Notes: generated by a model from the letters alone, not told the origin. Counted from the stretch's first letter, positions 15,385 through 24,973 are shown. The stretch is DNA of 64,000 nt from Salinithrix halophila (GCF_042650125.1 NZ_JBHSAP010000018.1:310001-374000), one strand, 5' to 3'. Translations and numbers: made by a program.

Positions 15385-17025
15385 TTGAATCCGTCGCAAC
15401 TGAAGCATTTCCTCTCGATGGTCGTCTTCGCCTTGATGATTGCTCTTGTGGGATGTTATGGAGGAAATCCGGAAGCTACCTCTTCAAAGGAACCGCAAGT
15501 GCTCCGCATTACGGCTGGAAATGAAATCCCCACCATGGATTCCACCGGAACCTTGGATGTGTTGTCCCAGCGTGTCATCAACAACACCTTCGAAGGACTT
15601 TACCGTTTCGGAAAAGACAGCAAGCCCATTCCTGGCATTGCGAAATCCTATGAAAAAAGCAAGGATGGCCAAACCTATACCTTTCACCTCCGGAAAAATG
15701 CTAAATGGAGCAACGGAACTCCCGTAACCGCACAAGATTTTATCTATGCATGGAAAAAATCCCTGCACCCGGATACCCTTTCAGCCTACGCCTACCTCTT
15801 TAACGACATCAAAAACGCGGCTGCTATTCAGGACAAAGAAAGCCGCCTCTATGGAAAAGTAGATGAGTTGGGAGTAAGAGCCCTAGACGACTCCACCTTG
15901 GAAGTGAAATTAGAAAAGCCCGTTCCCTATTTTCTCAGCTTGATGGCCTTCCCGTCTTTCTTTCCGCAAAATGAAGCCTTTGTCGAACGACAGGGGGACA
16001 AATATGGATTAGAAACGAAACACTTGATTTTCAACGGACCCTTTGTCTTAAGCACCTGGAATCATGAAGAAGGGTGGGAATTAAAAAAGAACCCCACCTA
16101 TTGGGATGCAGATACCGTTAAGCTTGAGAAAGTGGAAGTCAAAGTCGTTAAGGATACATCCACCGCTGTTAACCTATATGAAGCGGGTCATATCGATAAG
16201 GTGAATTTAAGCGCCGATTTTGTGGATCAATACCAAGACAGCCCGGAGTACAGCACCATGAAAAAACCAGAAATGTACTTTATCCGGATGAACCAAAAAA
16301 ATCGGTTTTTAAACAACAAACACATCCGAAAAGCGATTGACATGGGATGGGACAAAAAAGAGATGGCCAACCGGATACTGAACAACGGTTCCCTCCCTGC
16401 CTTCTACTTGGTGCCGCAAAACTTTGTCACCGGCCCAAAAGGCAAAGACTTTCGTGCGAAATATGGAAATTTCAACACGGGGACCGTCCAAGAAGCAAAA
16501 AATCATTGGAAAAAAGGGTTAAAAGAACTAGGCGTAAAACAGGTGAAGCTGGAACTGTTATCTTATGACGGTGAATTGAGCAAAACCATCACATCCTACA
16601 TCCGCAACCAATTGGAGAAAAATTTACCCGGCTTGTCTTTAACCATCAACCGGCAACCCAATAAGCAAAAGATTGCTCTGGAAACAAAAATGGATTATGA
16701 ACTTTCCTATTCTGGCTGGAATCCGGATTTCCAAGATCCCATCACCTTTGTCGACCTGTTTGTTTCTAACGGCCCATACAACTGGTCCGACTATAAAAAT
16801 CCCAAAGTTGATCAGCTTGTCAACGAAGCCAAAAATGAGAAAAACCCCGCAAAACGATGGTCTCGGCTTCAAAAAGCAGAACAGATCCTAGTGGAAAACG
16901 ATACGGTGATCTCCCCGATGTTCCAAACCGGGCAAGCTCAGCTGATGAAACCTTACGTCAAGGGGTTTGTTTCCCACCCGTTGGCGGTGGAAGCCAGCTA
17001 CAAATGGACGGTTATTGAAAAGTAA
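15385..17025 (+). CDS. oppA: Oligopeptide ABC transporter substrate-binding lipoprotein
   Basis: 546 residues, typical for OppA (SBP_bac_5). Signal peptide with lipobox LVGC at about residue 24 anchors it to the outer face of the membrane. The fold is marked by ITAGNEIPTMDSTGTLD, the family signature YTFHLRKNAKWSNGTPVTAQDFIYAWKK, and the conserved C-terminal ELSYSGWNPDFQDP...NYKNPKVD-like region. It delivers peptides to OppB/OppC. The TTG at 15385 is used because AAGGAGG lies 12 nt before it, a slightly long gap. Unusually it is on the opposite strand from oppBC-DF and converges on them. Confidence 0.94.
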   Translation: MNPSQLKHFLSMVVFALMIALVGCYGGNPEATSSKEPQVLRITAGNEIPTMDSTGTLDVLSQRVINNTFEGLYRFGKDSKPIPGIAKSYEKSKDGQTYTFHLRKNAKWSNGTPVTAQDFIYAWKKSLHPDTLSAYAYLFNDIKNAAAIQDKESRLYGKVDELGVRALDDSTLEVKLEKPVPYFLSLMAFPSFFPQNEAFVERQGDKYGLETKHLIFNGPFVLSTWNHEEGWELKKNPTYWDADTVKLEKVEVKVVKDTSTAVNLYEAGHIDKVNLSADFVDQYQDSPEYSTMKKPEMYFIRMNQKNRFLNNKHIRKAIDMGWDKKEMANRILNNGSLPAFYLVPQNFVTGPKGKDFRAKYGNFNTGTVQEAKNHWKKGLKELGVKQVKLELLSYDGELSKTITSYIRNQLEKNLPGLSLTINRQPNKQKIALETKMDYELSYSGWNPDFQDPITFVDLFVSNGPYNWSDYKNPKVDQLVNEAKNEKNPAKRWSRLQKAEQILVENDTVISPMFQTGQAQLMKPYVKGFVSHPLAVEASYKWTVIEK

Positions 17026-17040
17026 ATAGCCCCCCTGCAA

Positions 17041-17072
17041 AGCAAAGACGCCTGTCAAATACAGGCGTCTTT
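17041..17072. terminator. Bidirectional terminator between oppA and oppDF
   Basis: Perfect 11-bp stem AAAGACGCCTG/CAGGCGTCTTT in the 60-bp gap between convergent genes; it serves both. Confidence 0.85.
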
Positions 17073-17087
17073 GCTTTGCTCAGTTGT

Positions 17088-19094
17088 TCAATATGGAAAT
17101 AATACAGGCGCTTCCCGAGACTGTGCGACGTATCGTTCAAACTCCCTTTCGGTGCAGAGGGCCCAATGCTCCTCGGAAACTTCGCGAAAAGTACGTTCTT
17201 CCTTTTCCCCCATATAACTCTCAGCATCAAAAAATTTGCGTTTTCGGCTTCTCTCGTATTCTGGATCCGGTAAAGGAATGGCTGAGAGAAGAGATTGGGT
17301 GTATGGATGAATCGGGTTCAGGCAGAGTTCATCACTGTGGGCCAGTTCAACCAACCGTCCCCGGTACATGACTCCGATCCGATCACTGATGTATTGCACC
17401 ATAGAGAGATCGTGAGCGATAAATAAATAAGTCAGCTCCCGCTCTTTTTGCAGCCGTTTCAGCAAGTTTACCACCTGTGCCTGTATCGAGACATCCAAGG
17501 CGGAAATTGGTTCATCGGCAATGATAAACTCCGGCTCCACTGCCAATGCCCTGGCGATACCAATCCGCTGCCGCTGTCCCCCGCTAAATTCATGGGGATA
17601 ATGGTAAGCATGATCCCGGCTCAGCCCAACCGTTTCCAGCAAATGATACACCTTTTTCAAACGTTCTTCCGGATCCTTCGCTAAACCGTGGATATCCATC
17701 CCTTCCGCCACGATATCCGCCACCGTCTGACGCGGGTCCAAAGACGAGTATGGATCCTGAAATATCATCTGTGCTCTACGGTGAAACCGTCTAGACCATT
17801 CCTCCGTCTTTGTTCCATGGATCTCAACTCCGTCATAAATCACTTGACCCTCCGTCTTATCGTACAGGCGCATAAGCATCCGACCGGTAGTCGACTTCCC
17901 GCAACCCGACTCTCCGACCAGACCGAAAGTTTCCCCTTTGTAAATCTCAAAATTCAAATCATCTACCGCTTTGATCACTTGATTTCCAACGTGAAAATAC
18001 TTTTTTAAATTCCGGACTTGCAACAGCGGTACCTTGGCTACCGGTCTCTCTCTGTTCGTATCCGATTGTAATGCCGGTTGGTCCTTCCTTTTTGCCGATA
18101 GAGCTGGAGGGTCGATAGGGGGTGCGTTGTCATGCAGAAGCCACGTAGCAGCATAATGGGTTTCTGTGATCGGAAACATCGGGGGCTCCATGCGAAAATC
18201 GATGTTCATCGCGTATTCATTTCTCAAGGCAAAGGCGTCTCCTTGGGGCGGATGGAGAAGGTCTGGAGGAGAGCCCGGGATCGCCGCCAAATCCTTACTG
18301 GAGCCAGGGTCTGGAACAGAGGCCAACAACCCCCATGTATAAGGATGTTTCGGGTTATAAAAAATCTCGTCCACTTTTCCGATCTCCACGATTTTCCCCG
18401 CATACATCACCGCCACCCGATCCGCCATATGGGCCACAACTCCGAGATCGTGGGTGATAAAAATCAAGGACATTCCCAGCTGCTTCTGTATCTCCTTTAA
18501 CAGCTCTAAAATCTGCGCCTGAATCGTCACGTCTAAAGCTGTCGTCGGTTCATCGGCGATTAAAATTTTCGGATTGCATGCGAGAGCGATGGCAATCACC
18601 ACGCGTTGCCGCATACCTCCTGAAAGTTGATGGGGGTACTGCTTCATCCTCCCTTCCGGCCAGGGAATGCCCACTCGCTTCAACAACTCGACCGCCTTTT
18701 CCGCTGCTTTCCGACGGTCGAATTGTTGGTGAATTCGCAAACTCTCCATGATTTGCCGCCCGATTGTCATCGTTGGATTTAATGAAGTCATCGGATCTTG
18801 CAGGATCATGGAGATCTCTGCCCCTCGGATCCTCTCCATTTTACGCTTGGGGAGAGTCAGCAAATTCTCTCCATCCAACCAAATCTTCCCGGTCTTGATT
18901 TTGCCTGACGGTTGAGGTACTAGGCGCAAGATACTCTTTGATAACACCGATTTCCCCGATCCCGATTCCCCTACAATAGCCAGGGTCTCCCCTTTTTTCA
19001 AATCAAACGAAACCCCTCGAACCGCCTGAACTTCCCCAACATAAGTATCAAAGGAAATCCGGAGATCTCTCACTTCCAACAGTGTGTCCATCAT
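17088..19094 (-). CDS. Fused oligopeptide ABC transporter ATPase (OppD-OppF)
   Basis: 668 residues combining two complete ABC ATPases that are separate genes (about 330-360 and 305-320 residues) in most bacteria. The first half has Walker A GESGSGKS at 42-49, signature LSGGMRQR, Walker B ILIADEPTTALD, and the OppD tail HPPQGDAFALRNEYAM...PPMF. A Pro/Lys/Asp-rich linker follows (PPALSAKRKDQPALQSD). The second half has Walker A GESGCGKS, FSGGQRQR and IIADEPISALD, and the OppF tail HPYTQSLLSAIP. All catalytic motifs are intact, so both sites should hydrolyse ATP. It follows oppC by 31 nt. Confidence 0.95.
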   Translation of the reverse strand: MMDTLLEVRDLRISFDTYVGEVQAVRGVSFDLKKGETLAIVGESGSGKSVLSKSILRLVPQPSGKIKTGKIWLDGENLLTLPKRKMERIRGAEISMILQDPMTSLNPTMTIGRQIMESLRIHQQFDRRKAAEKAVELLKRVGIPWPEGRMKQYPHQLSGGMRQRVVIAIALACNPKILIADEPTTALDVTIQAQILELLKEIQKQLGMSLIFITHDLGVVAHMADRVAVMYAGKIVEIGKVDEIFYNPKHPYTWGLLASVPDPGSSKDLAAIPGSPPDLLHPPQGDAFALRNEYAMNIDFRMEPPMFPITETHYAATWLLHDNAPPIDPPALSAKRKDQPALQSDTNRERPVAKVPLLQVRNLKKYFHVGNQVIKAVDDLNFEIYKGETFGLVGESGCGKSTTGRMLMRLYDKTEGQVIYDGVEIHGTKTEEWSRRFHRRAQMIFQDPYSSLDPRQTVADIVAEGMDIHGLAKDPEERLKKVYHLLETVGLSRDHAYHYPHEFSGGQRQRIGIARALAVEPEFIIADEPISALDVSIQAQVVNLLKRLQKERELTYLFIAHDLSMVQYISDRIGVMYRGRLVELAHSDELCLNPIHPYTQSLLSAIPLPDPEYERSRKRKFFDAESYMGEKEERTFREVSEEHWALCTEREFERYVAQSREAPVLFPY

Positions 19095-19125
19095 CTCTTC
19101 CCCTCCCGTCTCTTTAGAGATTTCA

Positions 19126-20166
19126 TTATTTCTTTAGCTTTGGGTCCAATGCATCGCGAAGGCCGTCTCCCAGCAAATTAAAAGAAACCATGATAATACT
19201 GATCACCAGAGAGGAAACAATCATCATATGAGGATAAATACGTAGAATCTTGTACCCGTCATTTACGAGCGTGCCTAGAGAAGCAATAGGGGGTTGTAAG
19301 CCTAAACCGATAAAACTGAGGAACGCTTCTGTAAAGATCGCACTGGGTATCGTGAACATGGTGGTGATAATAATCGGCCCCGAGGTATTGGGAATGAGAT
19401 GCTTCCAGATCAACCGGTGATCTTTTGCCCCTAAGGCTCTCGATGCCATGATAAATTCCTGATTCTTCAGTTTTAAGATTTGCCCTCTCACAATCCGGGC
19501 CATCCCGATCCACCCTGTAATGACCATAGCCAAGGTGATAGAAACAATCCCGGGCTTCAATATCAAAATCAATAGGATTACCACAATCAGGTTGGGGACC
19601 CCCGTCAGCACCTCGATGATTCGCTGCATGATATTATCCACGCGGCCACCATAATAGGCCGAGACACTGCCATAAGCCACCCCGATTACCAAGTCGATCA
19701 ATGCGGCCAGAAACGCGATATACAGAGAGATTCGCGTACCTTCCCATGTCCGTGTCCAGAGATCCCTTCCCAGCTCATCTGTTCCAAACCAGAAATATCC
19801 CGATACATCTTGTTTTTCATATCGGTCGGTTCCCCGGCTATCGATCCCATCGAATCCGAACCATGAAAGGTGTTCTAGGACGGGGGCTTTAGGGGGAAGA
19901 TTCGCCCGTCTTACATCTTGATCATCAAAACCATATTCATTAAAAAAGGGCCCGAAGATTGCCAAAAGGAGAATGAGAAGAATGGCCGCCAGTCCGAAGA
20001 TCGCCGCTTTATTCTTTTGCAAGCGCTTCCATCCATCCTGCCAGAAGGTAAAGGGATCCCTGGAAACCCTTTCTTCACTGCCCCAGCACTTTCTGTCGGC
20101 CAAGCAAAACAGATCGTCTTCGGGAGGGAGCTTGACTGGTTCAACCGATTTTTTCACCTTCCTCAC
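19126..20166 (-). CDS. oppC: Oligopeptide ABC transporter permease OppC
   Basis: 346 residues. A soluble N-terminal stretch of about 50 residues precedes the first membrane helix (AAIFGLAAILLILLLAIFGPF), then a periplasmic-side insert with FWFGTDELGRDLWTRTWEGTRISL, the BPD-transporter signature entry, and five further helices. The EAA loop interacting with the ATPase is ASRALGAKDHRLIWKHLIPNT. It overlaps oppB by 4 nt (coupled translation) and ends LLGDGLRDALDPKLKK as in OppC/DppC. Confidence 0.95.
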   Translation of the reverse strand: MRKVKKSVEPVKLPPEDDLFCLADRKCWGSEERVSRDPFTFWQDGWKRLQKNKAAIFGLAAILLILLLAIFGPFFNEYGFDDQDVRRANLPPKAPVLEHLSWFGFDGIDSRGTDRYEKQDVSGYFWFGTDELGRDLWTRTWEGTRISLYIAFLAALIDLVIGVAYGSVSAYYGGRVDNIMQRIIEVLTGVPNLIVVILLILILKPGIVSITLAMVITGWIGMARIVRGQILKLKNQEFIMASRALGAKDHRLIWKHLIPNTSGPIIITTMFTIPSAIFTEAFLSFIGLGLQPPIASLGTLVNDGYKILRIYPHMMIVSSLVISIIMVSFNLLGDGLRDALDPKLKK

Positions 20167-21089
20167 TCCTTTTCCGCCGCCAAACGAATTCTCGGGTCAA
20201 TCCACCCATATAAAACATCCACCACTAAAATGATGCCGATAAACAATATGCTGTAAAATAGCGTCACTCCCATAATCACAGGGTAGTCATTGGTCATAAT
20301 CGATTTCACAAACTGTTCCCCTAACCCCGGCACACTGAAAATTTTTTCAATGACCAAGGTTCCGGTCATCAAAGACACGGTCATCGGGCCTAGAATGGTA
20401 AGGATCGGGATCATGGCATTCCGTATCCCATGACGAATCACCGTTTTCGCATCATTTAACCCCTTTACCTTGGCCAAGAGAATATAATCCTGCCCCATGA
20501 TTTCCAACATTTCCATCCGCATAAACCGGGCAATGGTGGCGATAACAAAAACCGATAAGGAAAGCGTCGGGAGGATCGAATACTCAACCCCTTCCCAAAA
20601 GGCAACCGGAAGCCACCCCAATCGTACTCCGACCCAATATTGCAACAGCCCCGCAAAAACAAAAGAGGGAATGGAAAGGCCAAGCACCGCAGCAATCATA
20701 CATGCGTAATCCAGCCAGGTATTATGACGTAATGCAGCGAAAATCCCCAATAATAACCCCAACACCGTACCTAAGACCAACGCCTGCGCACCTAAAATTG
20801 CCGATGCTCCGATTCTTTCCCCAATCATTTGAGAAACCGAACGCCCATCATATTGGAAAGACACACCTAAATCGCCTTTCAGCAGATTTTTCATATAAAG
20901 AACATATTGAATCGCCATCGGCTTATCTAATCCGTACCGCTCGTATAGCCTTTCTTTCTGTGAGGGGGTCAGTTTTTCATCGTTAAAAGGGGATCCCGGA
21001 AGGGTTTCCATCATAAAAAAGGAAAGCGTCGCAATCACGAAAAACGTCACGACCATATAACCGAATCGACCAAGAATGTACCGGCTCAT
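20163..21089 (-). CDS. oppB: Oligopeptide ABC transporter permease OppB
   Basis: 308 residues with six predicted membrane helices. It starts MSRYILGRFGYMVVTFFVIATLSFFMME, has the OppB hallmark LPGSPFNDEKLTPSQKERLYERYGLD-type loop, an EAA loop LLAKVKGLNDAKTVIRHGIRNA, and ends VLYGWIDPRIRL. First gene of the minus-strand oppB-oppC-oppDF operon, with a candidate promoter 50-80 bp upstream. Confidence 0.96.
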   Translation of the reverse strand: MSRYILGRFGYMVVTFFVIATLSFFMMETLPGSPFNDEKLTPSQKERLYERYGLDKPMAIQYVLYMKNLLKGDLGVSFQYDGRSVSQMIGERIGASAILGAQALVLGTVLGLLLGIFAALRHNTWLDYACMIAAVLGLSIPSFVFAGLLQYWVGVRLGWLPVAFWEGVEYSILPTLSLSVFVIATIARFMRMEMLEIMGQDYILLAKVKGLNDAKTVIRHGIRNAMIPILTILGPMTVSLMTGTLVIEKIFSVPGLGEQFVKSIMTNDYPVIMGVTLFYSILFIGIILVVDVLYGWIDPRIRLAAEKE

Positions 21090-21139
21090 CCTTTTTTCAC
21101 TCCTTCCCTTTTCCGATAAATCAATAAGGGTAAATATTT

Positions 21140-21169
21140 TTTATAAACATTCACCCTGGATTCAAGCAA
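21140..21169 (-). promoter_or_regulatory. Candidate promoter for oppB-oppC-oppDF
   Basis: Minus strand TTGCTT, 18 nt, TATAAA, located about 50 bp upstream of oppB. Confidence 0.45.
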
Positions 21170-21349
21170 ACATCATGCCATCTTTATTCGAATCGTAACG
21201 GCTTCAGCGTTTTCTTTTGCTATTTTTTTCTTTATAATTGTTTTTACGTATCCTTAGGCAGGGAAGGTTTGATCAGAAGCATCCCGCAGGATAGACTAAA
21301 AGCTCATTCAGGAGAACGCCGGTATTCCCTGGCGGTAAGGAGAGGAGAA

Positions 21350-22915
21350 ATGGAAACCACTTTTGAACTAACCCTGGTGTTATTGACAATTGCAGCGGGG
21401 ATTACGGCCATCGCCAAAAAATTGAATCTGGCTTATCCGATCGCCCTGGTCGTGGTTGGTACCCTGATTGGCTTAGCCCCTGTTCCGGGATTGGAGGAAC
21501 TAAAGGCTTTCATCGGTGAAGCAGAAATCTTCCGTTTCGCCGTCCTGTCCCTTTTTCTTCCCGCCTTGCTGGGAGAAGCGGCTCTCAAATTACCTTTTAC
21601 CCACCTAAAGGAGAACCACAAGCCCATCTTGATTCTCGCCCTCGCCGGAACTCTGATCGCTTACGGGATGGCCGGTTGGCTGACAACGGCTTGGATCGGC
21701 CTACCGTTAACCGTCGCCTTTACCTTTGCCGCCCTGATGGCGGCGACAGACCCGGTCAGTGTCCTATCCATCTTCAAAAGTATGGGGGTCAACCGAAAGC
21801 TTTCTACAATCATGGAAGGGGAAAGCTTGGTCAATGATGGCATCGCCGTCGTTCTGTTCACCATCTCTTCTGCTGGGTTGCTTACCTACCTGGAGGCAGG
21901 CACTCTCGGGGCGGGGATGGCTCTACTCGAGTTTCTAAAGGTGGTCCTGGGAGGGCTCGTGATCGGCTCGGCCCTGTCGTGGATCTTGTCCCAGATGACC
22001 CGCTTTTACGACGATTATCCCCTTGAAATTGTTTTCTCCGTCATCCTGTTTTACGGCGCTTACTTCGTGGCTGAAGCTTTCCATGTGTCGGGAGTGATCG
22101 CCGTTGTTGCAGCCGGGGTGATTTATGGAAATTTCGGGGCAAAAATCGGCATGAACCCGACAACGAAACTTTCCATCCGCACCTTCTGGGATGTGATGGC
22201 TCTGTTAGCCAACTCGCTGGTTTTTTTCATGGTTGGATTGGAAGTGACAGCAATCAACCTGTCGGATAAATGGGGAATGATCGGACTGGCTGTGATCGTC
22301 GTCTTGATCGCTCGCAGCGTTGCTGTCTATGTCAGCCTCCTGCCTGTGGGAAGCGTTCCGGCTTCCTGGAGGCACATTATGAACTGGGGCGGACTGAAGG
22401 GCTCTCTTTCCATTGCCCTAGCTCTTTCACTCCCGACTGGTTTTGCTGGGCGGGAGTCCATCCTGGTGATGGCCTATGGGGTCGTCCTATTTTCCCTAAT
22501 CGTTCAGGGGTTAACAATTCAGCCTTTGGTACGCTTCCTCGGTGTCAAACGGGCAGACCGGGCCTTAGAGGAGTATGAAACCAGTCTGGTCGGAATTCAG
22601 GCTTCCAATAGGGCACGGAGAGAATTGAGGGAAATGAAAAAAAAGGCCACCCTATCCCCGGTATTGTTCGAGGAGTTAGATCGGCACTATGAAGAACGGC
22701 AAAATCGGGATCGCCGTCGGTTGGAGGAATTGTATCAAAACCATCCGGAACTGTTGGAGGAACAAAGACAGGACGCTCATCGGGCTGCCCTTTACGCCGA
22801 ACACGAAGCTGTCGACGAAATGGAATCCCGGCAAACCATCTCCAAGAAAACCGCCGATACCGAACGGGATCGCATCGTTGACCAAATCATCGATAGAACC
22901 GGTGAAAGGAACTGA
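21350..22915 (+). CDS. Na+/H+ antiporter (CPA1 family)
   Basis: 521 residues from the ATG at 21350, preceded by AGGAGAGGAG. About 12 membrane helices occupy residues 1-400. The CPA1 ion-site helix reads FAALMAATDPVSVLSIFKSMG (the TDP motif) and is followed by MEGESLVNDGIAVVLF with the conserved ND pair. A long charged cytosolic tail (about 410-521, heptad-like ERQNRDRRRLEELYQNHPELLEEQRQ) is longer than in some relatives and may be regulatory. It exchanges sodium (or potassium) for protons in pH and salt homeostasis. An AT-rich TATAAT lies 110 bp upstream; divergent from oppB. Confidence 0.93.
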   Translation: METTFELTLVLLTIAAGITAIAKKLNLAYPIALVVVGTLIGLAPVPGLEELKAFIGEAEIFRFAVLSLFLPALLGEAALKLPFTHLKENHKPILILALAGTLIAYGMAGWLTTAWIGLPLTVAFTFAALMAATDPVSVLSIFKSMGVNRKLSTIMEGESLVNDGIAVVLFTISSAGLLTYLEAGTLGAGMALLEFLKVVLGGLVIGSALSWILSQMTRFYDDYPLEIVFSVILFYGAYFVAEAFHVSGVIAVVAAGVIYGNFGAKIGMNPTTKLSIRTFWDVMALLANSLVFFMVGLEVTAINLSDKWGMIGLAVIVVLIARSVAVYVSLLPVGSVPASWRHIMNWGGLKGSLSIALALSLPTGFAGRESILVMAYGVVLFSLIVQGLTIQPLVRFLGVKRADRALEEYETSLVGIQASNRARRELREMKKKATLSPVLFEELDRHYEERQNRDRRRLEELYQNHPELLEEQRQDAHRAALYAEHEAVDEMESRQTISKKTADTERDRIVDQIIDRTGERN

Positions 22916-22998
22916 CAGAAAAAAACTAGCATGATGGCCGGTAAAAAGTTATTATATAATAAAAAGTAAGTGATTTGATTCCCTTTGGAGGTTATTAC

Positions 22999-23625
22999 AT
23001 GTCATCAACCCAGCAGGATTTTTTCACCGTCATCCAGGAACGCCACTCGGTTAAAGTTTACGATTCCAACGCGACGATGTCCGAACAAGAAATTACAGAC
23101 CTCCTCGAGATGGCGATCAAAGCCCCGTCCTCTTGGAACCTGCAACATTGGAAATTCCTCGCGATCCATGATCCGGCGGAAAAAGAAAAGCTGCTCCCGA
23201 TTGCCTACAATCAGCAGCAAGTCGTACAAGCATCCGTGGTCATCGCCGTTTTGGGAGACCTGGAAGCTAATAAAAACGCTGAAGCTGTATTCTCCTCGGA
23301 TGTAGAAGCCGGAATCCTCACGGAACAAGTGAAAAGCGGGATTATTGACCAAATCGAAAAAGCTTATACCCAGCCCCAACTCGCCCGTGATGAAGCAATC
23401 CGTAATGCCTCCCTCGCCGCGATGCAACTGATGCTTGCTGCCAAAGCCCAAGGCTATGATACCTGCCCGATGGGTGGTTACAATGCAGCGCGGCTGATCG
23501 ATGCCTTTTCCATCCCTTCCCGCTATCTTCCCGTTATGCTCATCGCGGTGGGAAAAGCGGCAAAACCCGCCCGTCAAACTCCCCGCTTCCCTGTCGATGA
23601 TATTGTCGTTTGGAATCGATTCTGA
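22999..23625 (+). CDS. Nitroreductase-family flavoprotein
   Basis: 208 residues from the ATG at 22999 with GGAGG 7 nt upstream. The FMN-binding features are RHSVKVYDSNATM at the N-terminus, IKAPSSWNLQHWKF, the central ASLAAMQLMLAAKAQGYDTCPMGGY and the C-terminal PVMLIAVGKAAKPARQTPRFPVDDIV. Such enzymes reduce nitro compounds, quinones or other electrophiles with NAD(P)H; the substrate is not deducible. A TATAAT (22955-22960) upstream and a terminator downstream make it a single-gene unit. Confidence 0.9.
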   Translation: MSSTQQDFFTVIQERHSVKVYDSNATMSEQEITDLLEMAIKAPSSWNLQHWKFLAIHDPAEKEKLLPIAYNQQQVVQASVVIAVLGDLEANKNAEAVFSSDVEAGILTEQVKSGIIDQIEKAYTQPQLARDEAIRNASLAAMQLMLAAKAQGYDTCPMGGYNAARLIDAFSIPSRYLPVMLIAVGKAAKPARQTPRFPVDDIVVWNRF

Positions 23626-23647
23626 ACAGGTTCATCAATTGCTCCTA

Positions 23648-23676
23648 ACGCCACAAATCCTGTGGCGTCTTTCTTT
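23648..23676 (+). terminator. Terminator after the nitroreductase gene
   Basis: ACGCCACA/TGTGGCGT stem followed by CTTTCTTT on the plus strand. Confidence 0.75.
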
Positions 23677-23683
23677 ATGGACA

Positions 23684-23711
23684 CAAAAAAACAGCACCGG
23701 TATACCGGTGC
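23684..23711 (-). terminator. Terminator of the pan operon
   Basis: Perfect palindrome GCACCGGTATACCGGTGC followed on the minus strand by a run of seven T, just after panD. Confidence 0.85.
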
Positions 23712-23735
23712 CATCCTTCTCTATCTTATAAGAAA

Positions 23736-24119
23736 TTATAAAACTGTGCCGTGAACCTCTTCTCCCAGCATCTCCACAATCCGGTTTCCTTCCCCCATGA
23801 TTGCTACCTTGGGACGGTGACTGCGAGCGGTAGCCTCGTCCATCATCACGTAGGAAATGATGATCACCGTATCCCCCGGTTGGACCAGGCGGGCGGCTGC
23901 CCCGTTGAGGCAGATTGTACCGCTCCCCCGCTTGCCGGGAATGACATAGGTCTCTAGGCGAGCCCCGTTGTTGTTGTTGACAATCTGCACCTTTTCATTG
24001 GGCAAGATATCCACACGGTCGAGGATCTCCTCATCGATGGTGATACTTCCTACATAGTTCAGATTGGCTTCCGTGACCGTTGCACGGTGGATTTTCCCTT
24101 TCATCATTGTGCGGAACAT
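23736..24119 (-). CDS. panD: Aspartate 1-decarboxylase (proenzyme)
   Basis: 127 residues from the ATG overlapping the panC stop by one base (TGATG). The self-processing site Gly24-Ser25 is seen in NYVGSITID; Ser25 becomes the pyruvoyl group. Tyr58-region residues and the GAAARLVQPGD turn are conserved. It makes beta-alanine, which PanC joins to pantoate. The start at MFRTMMKGKIHRATVTEA matches the family N-terminus, so the longer upstream reading is rejected. Confidence 0.96.
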   Translation of the reverse strand: MFRTMMKGKIHRATVTEANLNYVGSITIDEEILDRVDILPNEKVQIVNNNNGARLETYVIPGKRGSGTICLNGAAARLVQPGDTVIIISYVMMDEATARSHRPKVAIMGEGNRIVEMLGEEVHGTVL

Positions 24120-24973
24120 CAGGAATCTTCCTTTCCCGGCCAAATCACATTATCGATCAATCGCGTGTTTCCGAAGCGGACGGCCGTGGCCGCAATCACC
24201 TGCTGGTCTCGAATTTCATGGACCCGTTCCAAATCCGGGTAGGAGAGCACTTCCACATAGTCAATCTCTGCTTGTGGAGCCGTACGGATCGTCTCTCGGA
24301 TCAGCTGGGCCGCCTCGTCTGCCCGGCTGATCCGGCCCGTTTTGACTTGTTCCGTGGCTAAGGAAAGTGCACGGTTCAAAACGGTGGCTTGTTCACGCTC
24401 CTCTGGTGACAGATAAACATTACGGGAGCTCATTGCCAAACCATCCGATTCCCGCAGTGTCGGGCAGGGAACCACTCGAACGGGCAAGTTCAAGTCTTCC
24501 GTCATCCGCTGGATCACCGCAAGTTGTTGCGCATCCTTTAGCCCGAAATATACCCGGTCCGGGCTGACGATATGCAAAAGCTTGTTCACGACCGTTGCCA
24601 CACCGTCAAAGTGACCGGGTCGGGAAGCACCGCACAGGCGATCAGTCAGCCCCGATACCGTCACCCGGGTGCGGGGAGGAGCGGGATACAGTTCTTTCGT
24701 CGCCGGAGCAAACAGGAAGTCCGTTCCGGCCTCCTCGGATTTGCGGGCATCCGTATCCAGATCCCGGGGGTAATGGTCAAAATCCTCCGTCGGACCGAAC
24801 TGGAGAGGGTTGACAAACACGGACACCACCACCGTGGCGCATTCGCGGCGGGCTCGCTCGATGAGGCTGATATGACCGGCATGCAACGAACCCATCGTGG
24901 GGATGAAACCGACCGGTCTTTGTGCTGAAGAAAGCGCCTCTCGAATGCCTTCGATCGTTTTAACCACCCGCAT
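24119..24973 (-). CDS. panC: Pantothenate synthetase (pantoate-beta-alanine ligase)
   Basis: 284 residues. ATP-binding HIGH-type motif appears as PTMGSLHAGHISLIERAR, followed by VVSVFVNPLQFGPTEDFDHYPRD, the FGLKDAQQLAVIQRM segment and the KMSKS-like MSSRNVYLSPEER. It condenses pantoate and beta-alanine using ATP in the cytoplasm. Its start overlaps panB by 14 nt and its stop touches panD, so the three genes form a tight operon. Confidence 0.97.
   Translation of the reverse strand: MRVVKTIEGIREALSSAQRPVGFIPTMGSLHAGHISLIERARRECATVVVSVFVNPLQFGPTEDFDHYPRDLDTDARKSEEAGTDFLFAPATKELYPAPPRTRVTVSGLTDRLCGASRPGHFDGVATVVNKLLHIVSPDRVYFGLKDAQQLAVIQRMTEDLNLPVRVVPCPTLRESDGLAMSSRNVYLSPEEREQATVLNRALSLATEQVKTGRISRADEAAQLIRETIRTAPQAEIDYVEVLSYPDLERVHEIRDQQVIAATAVRFGNTRLIDNVIWPGKEDS

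Noticed and set aside
15318..15524. 68-aa reading frame overlapping the oppA start
   Set aside because: It overlaps the oppA signal peptide in another frame, has no ribosome site and no plausible domain.
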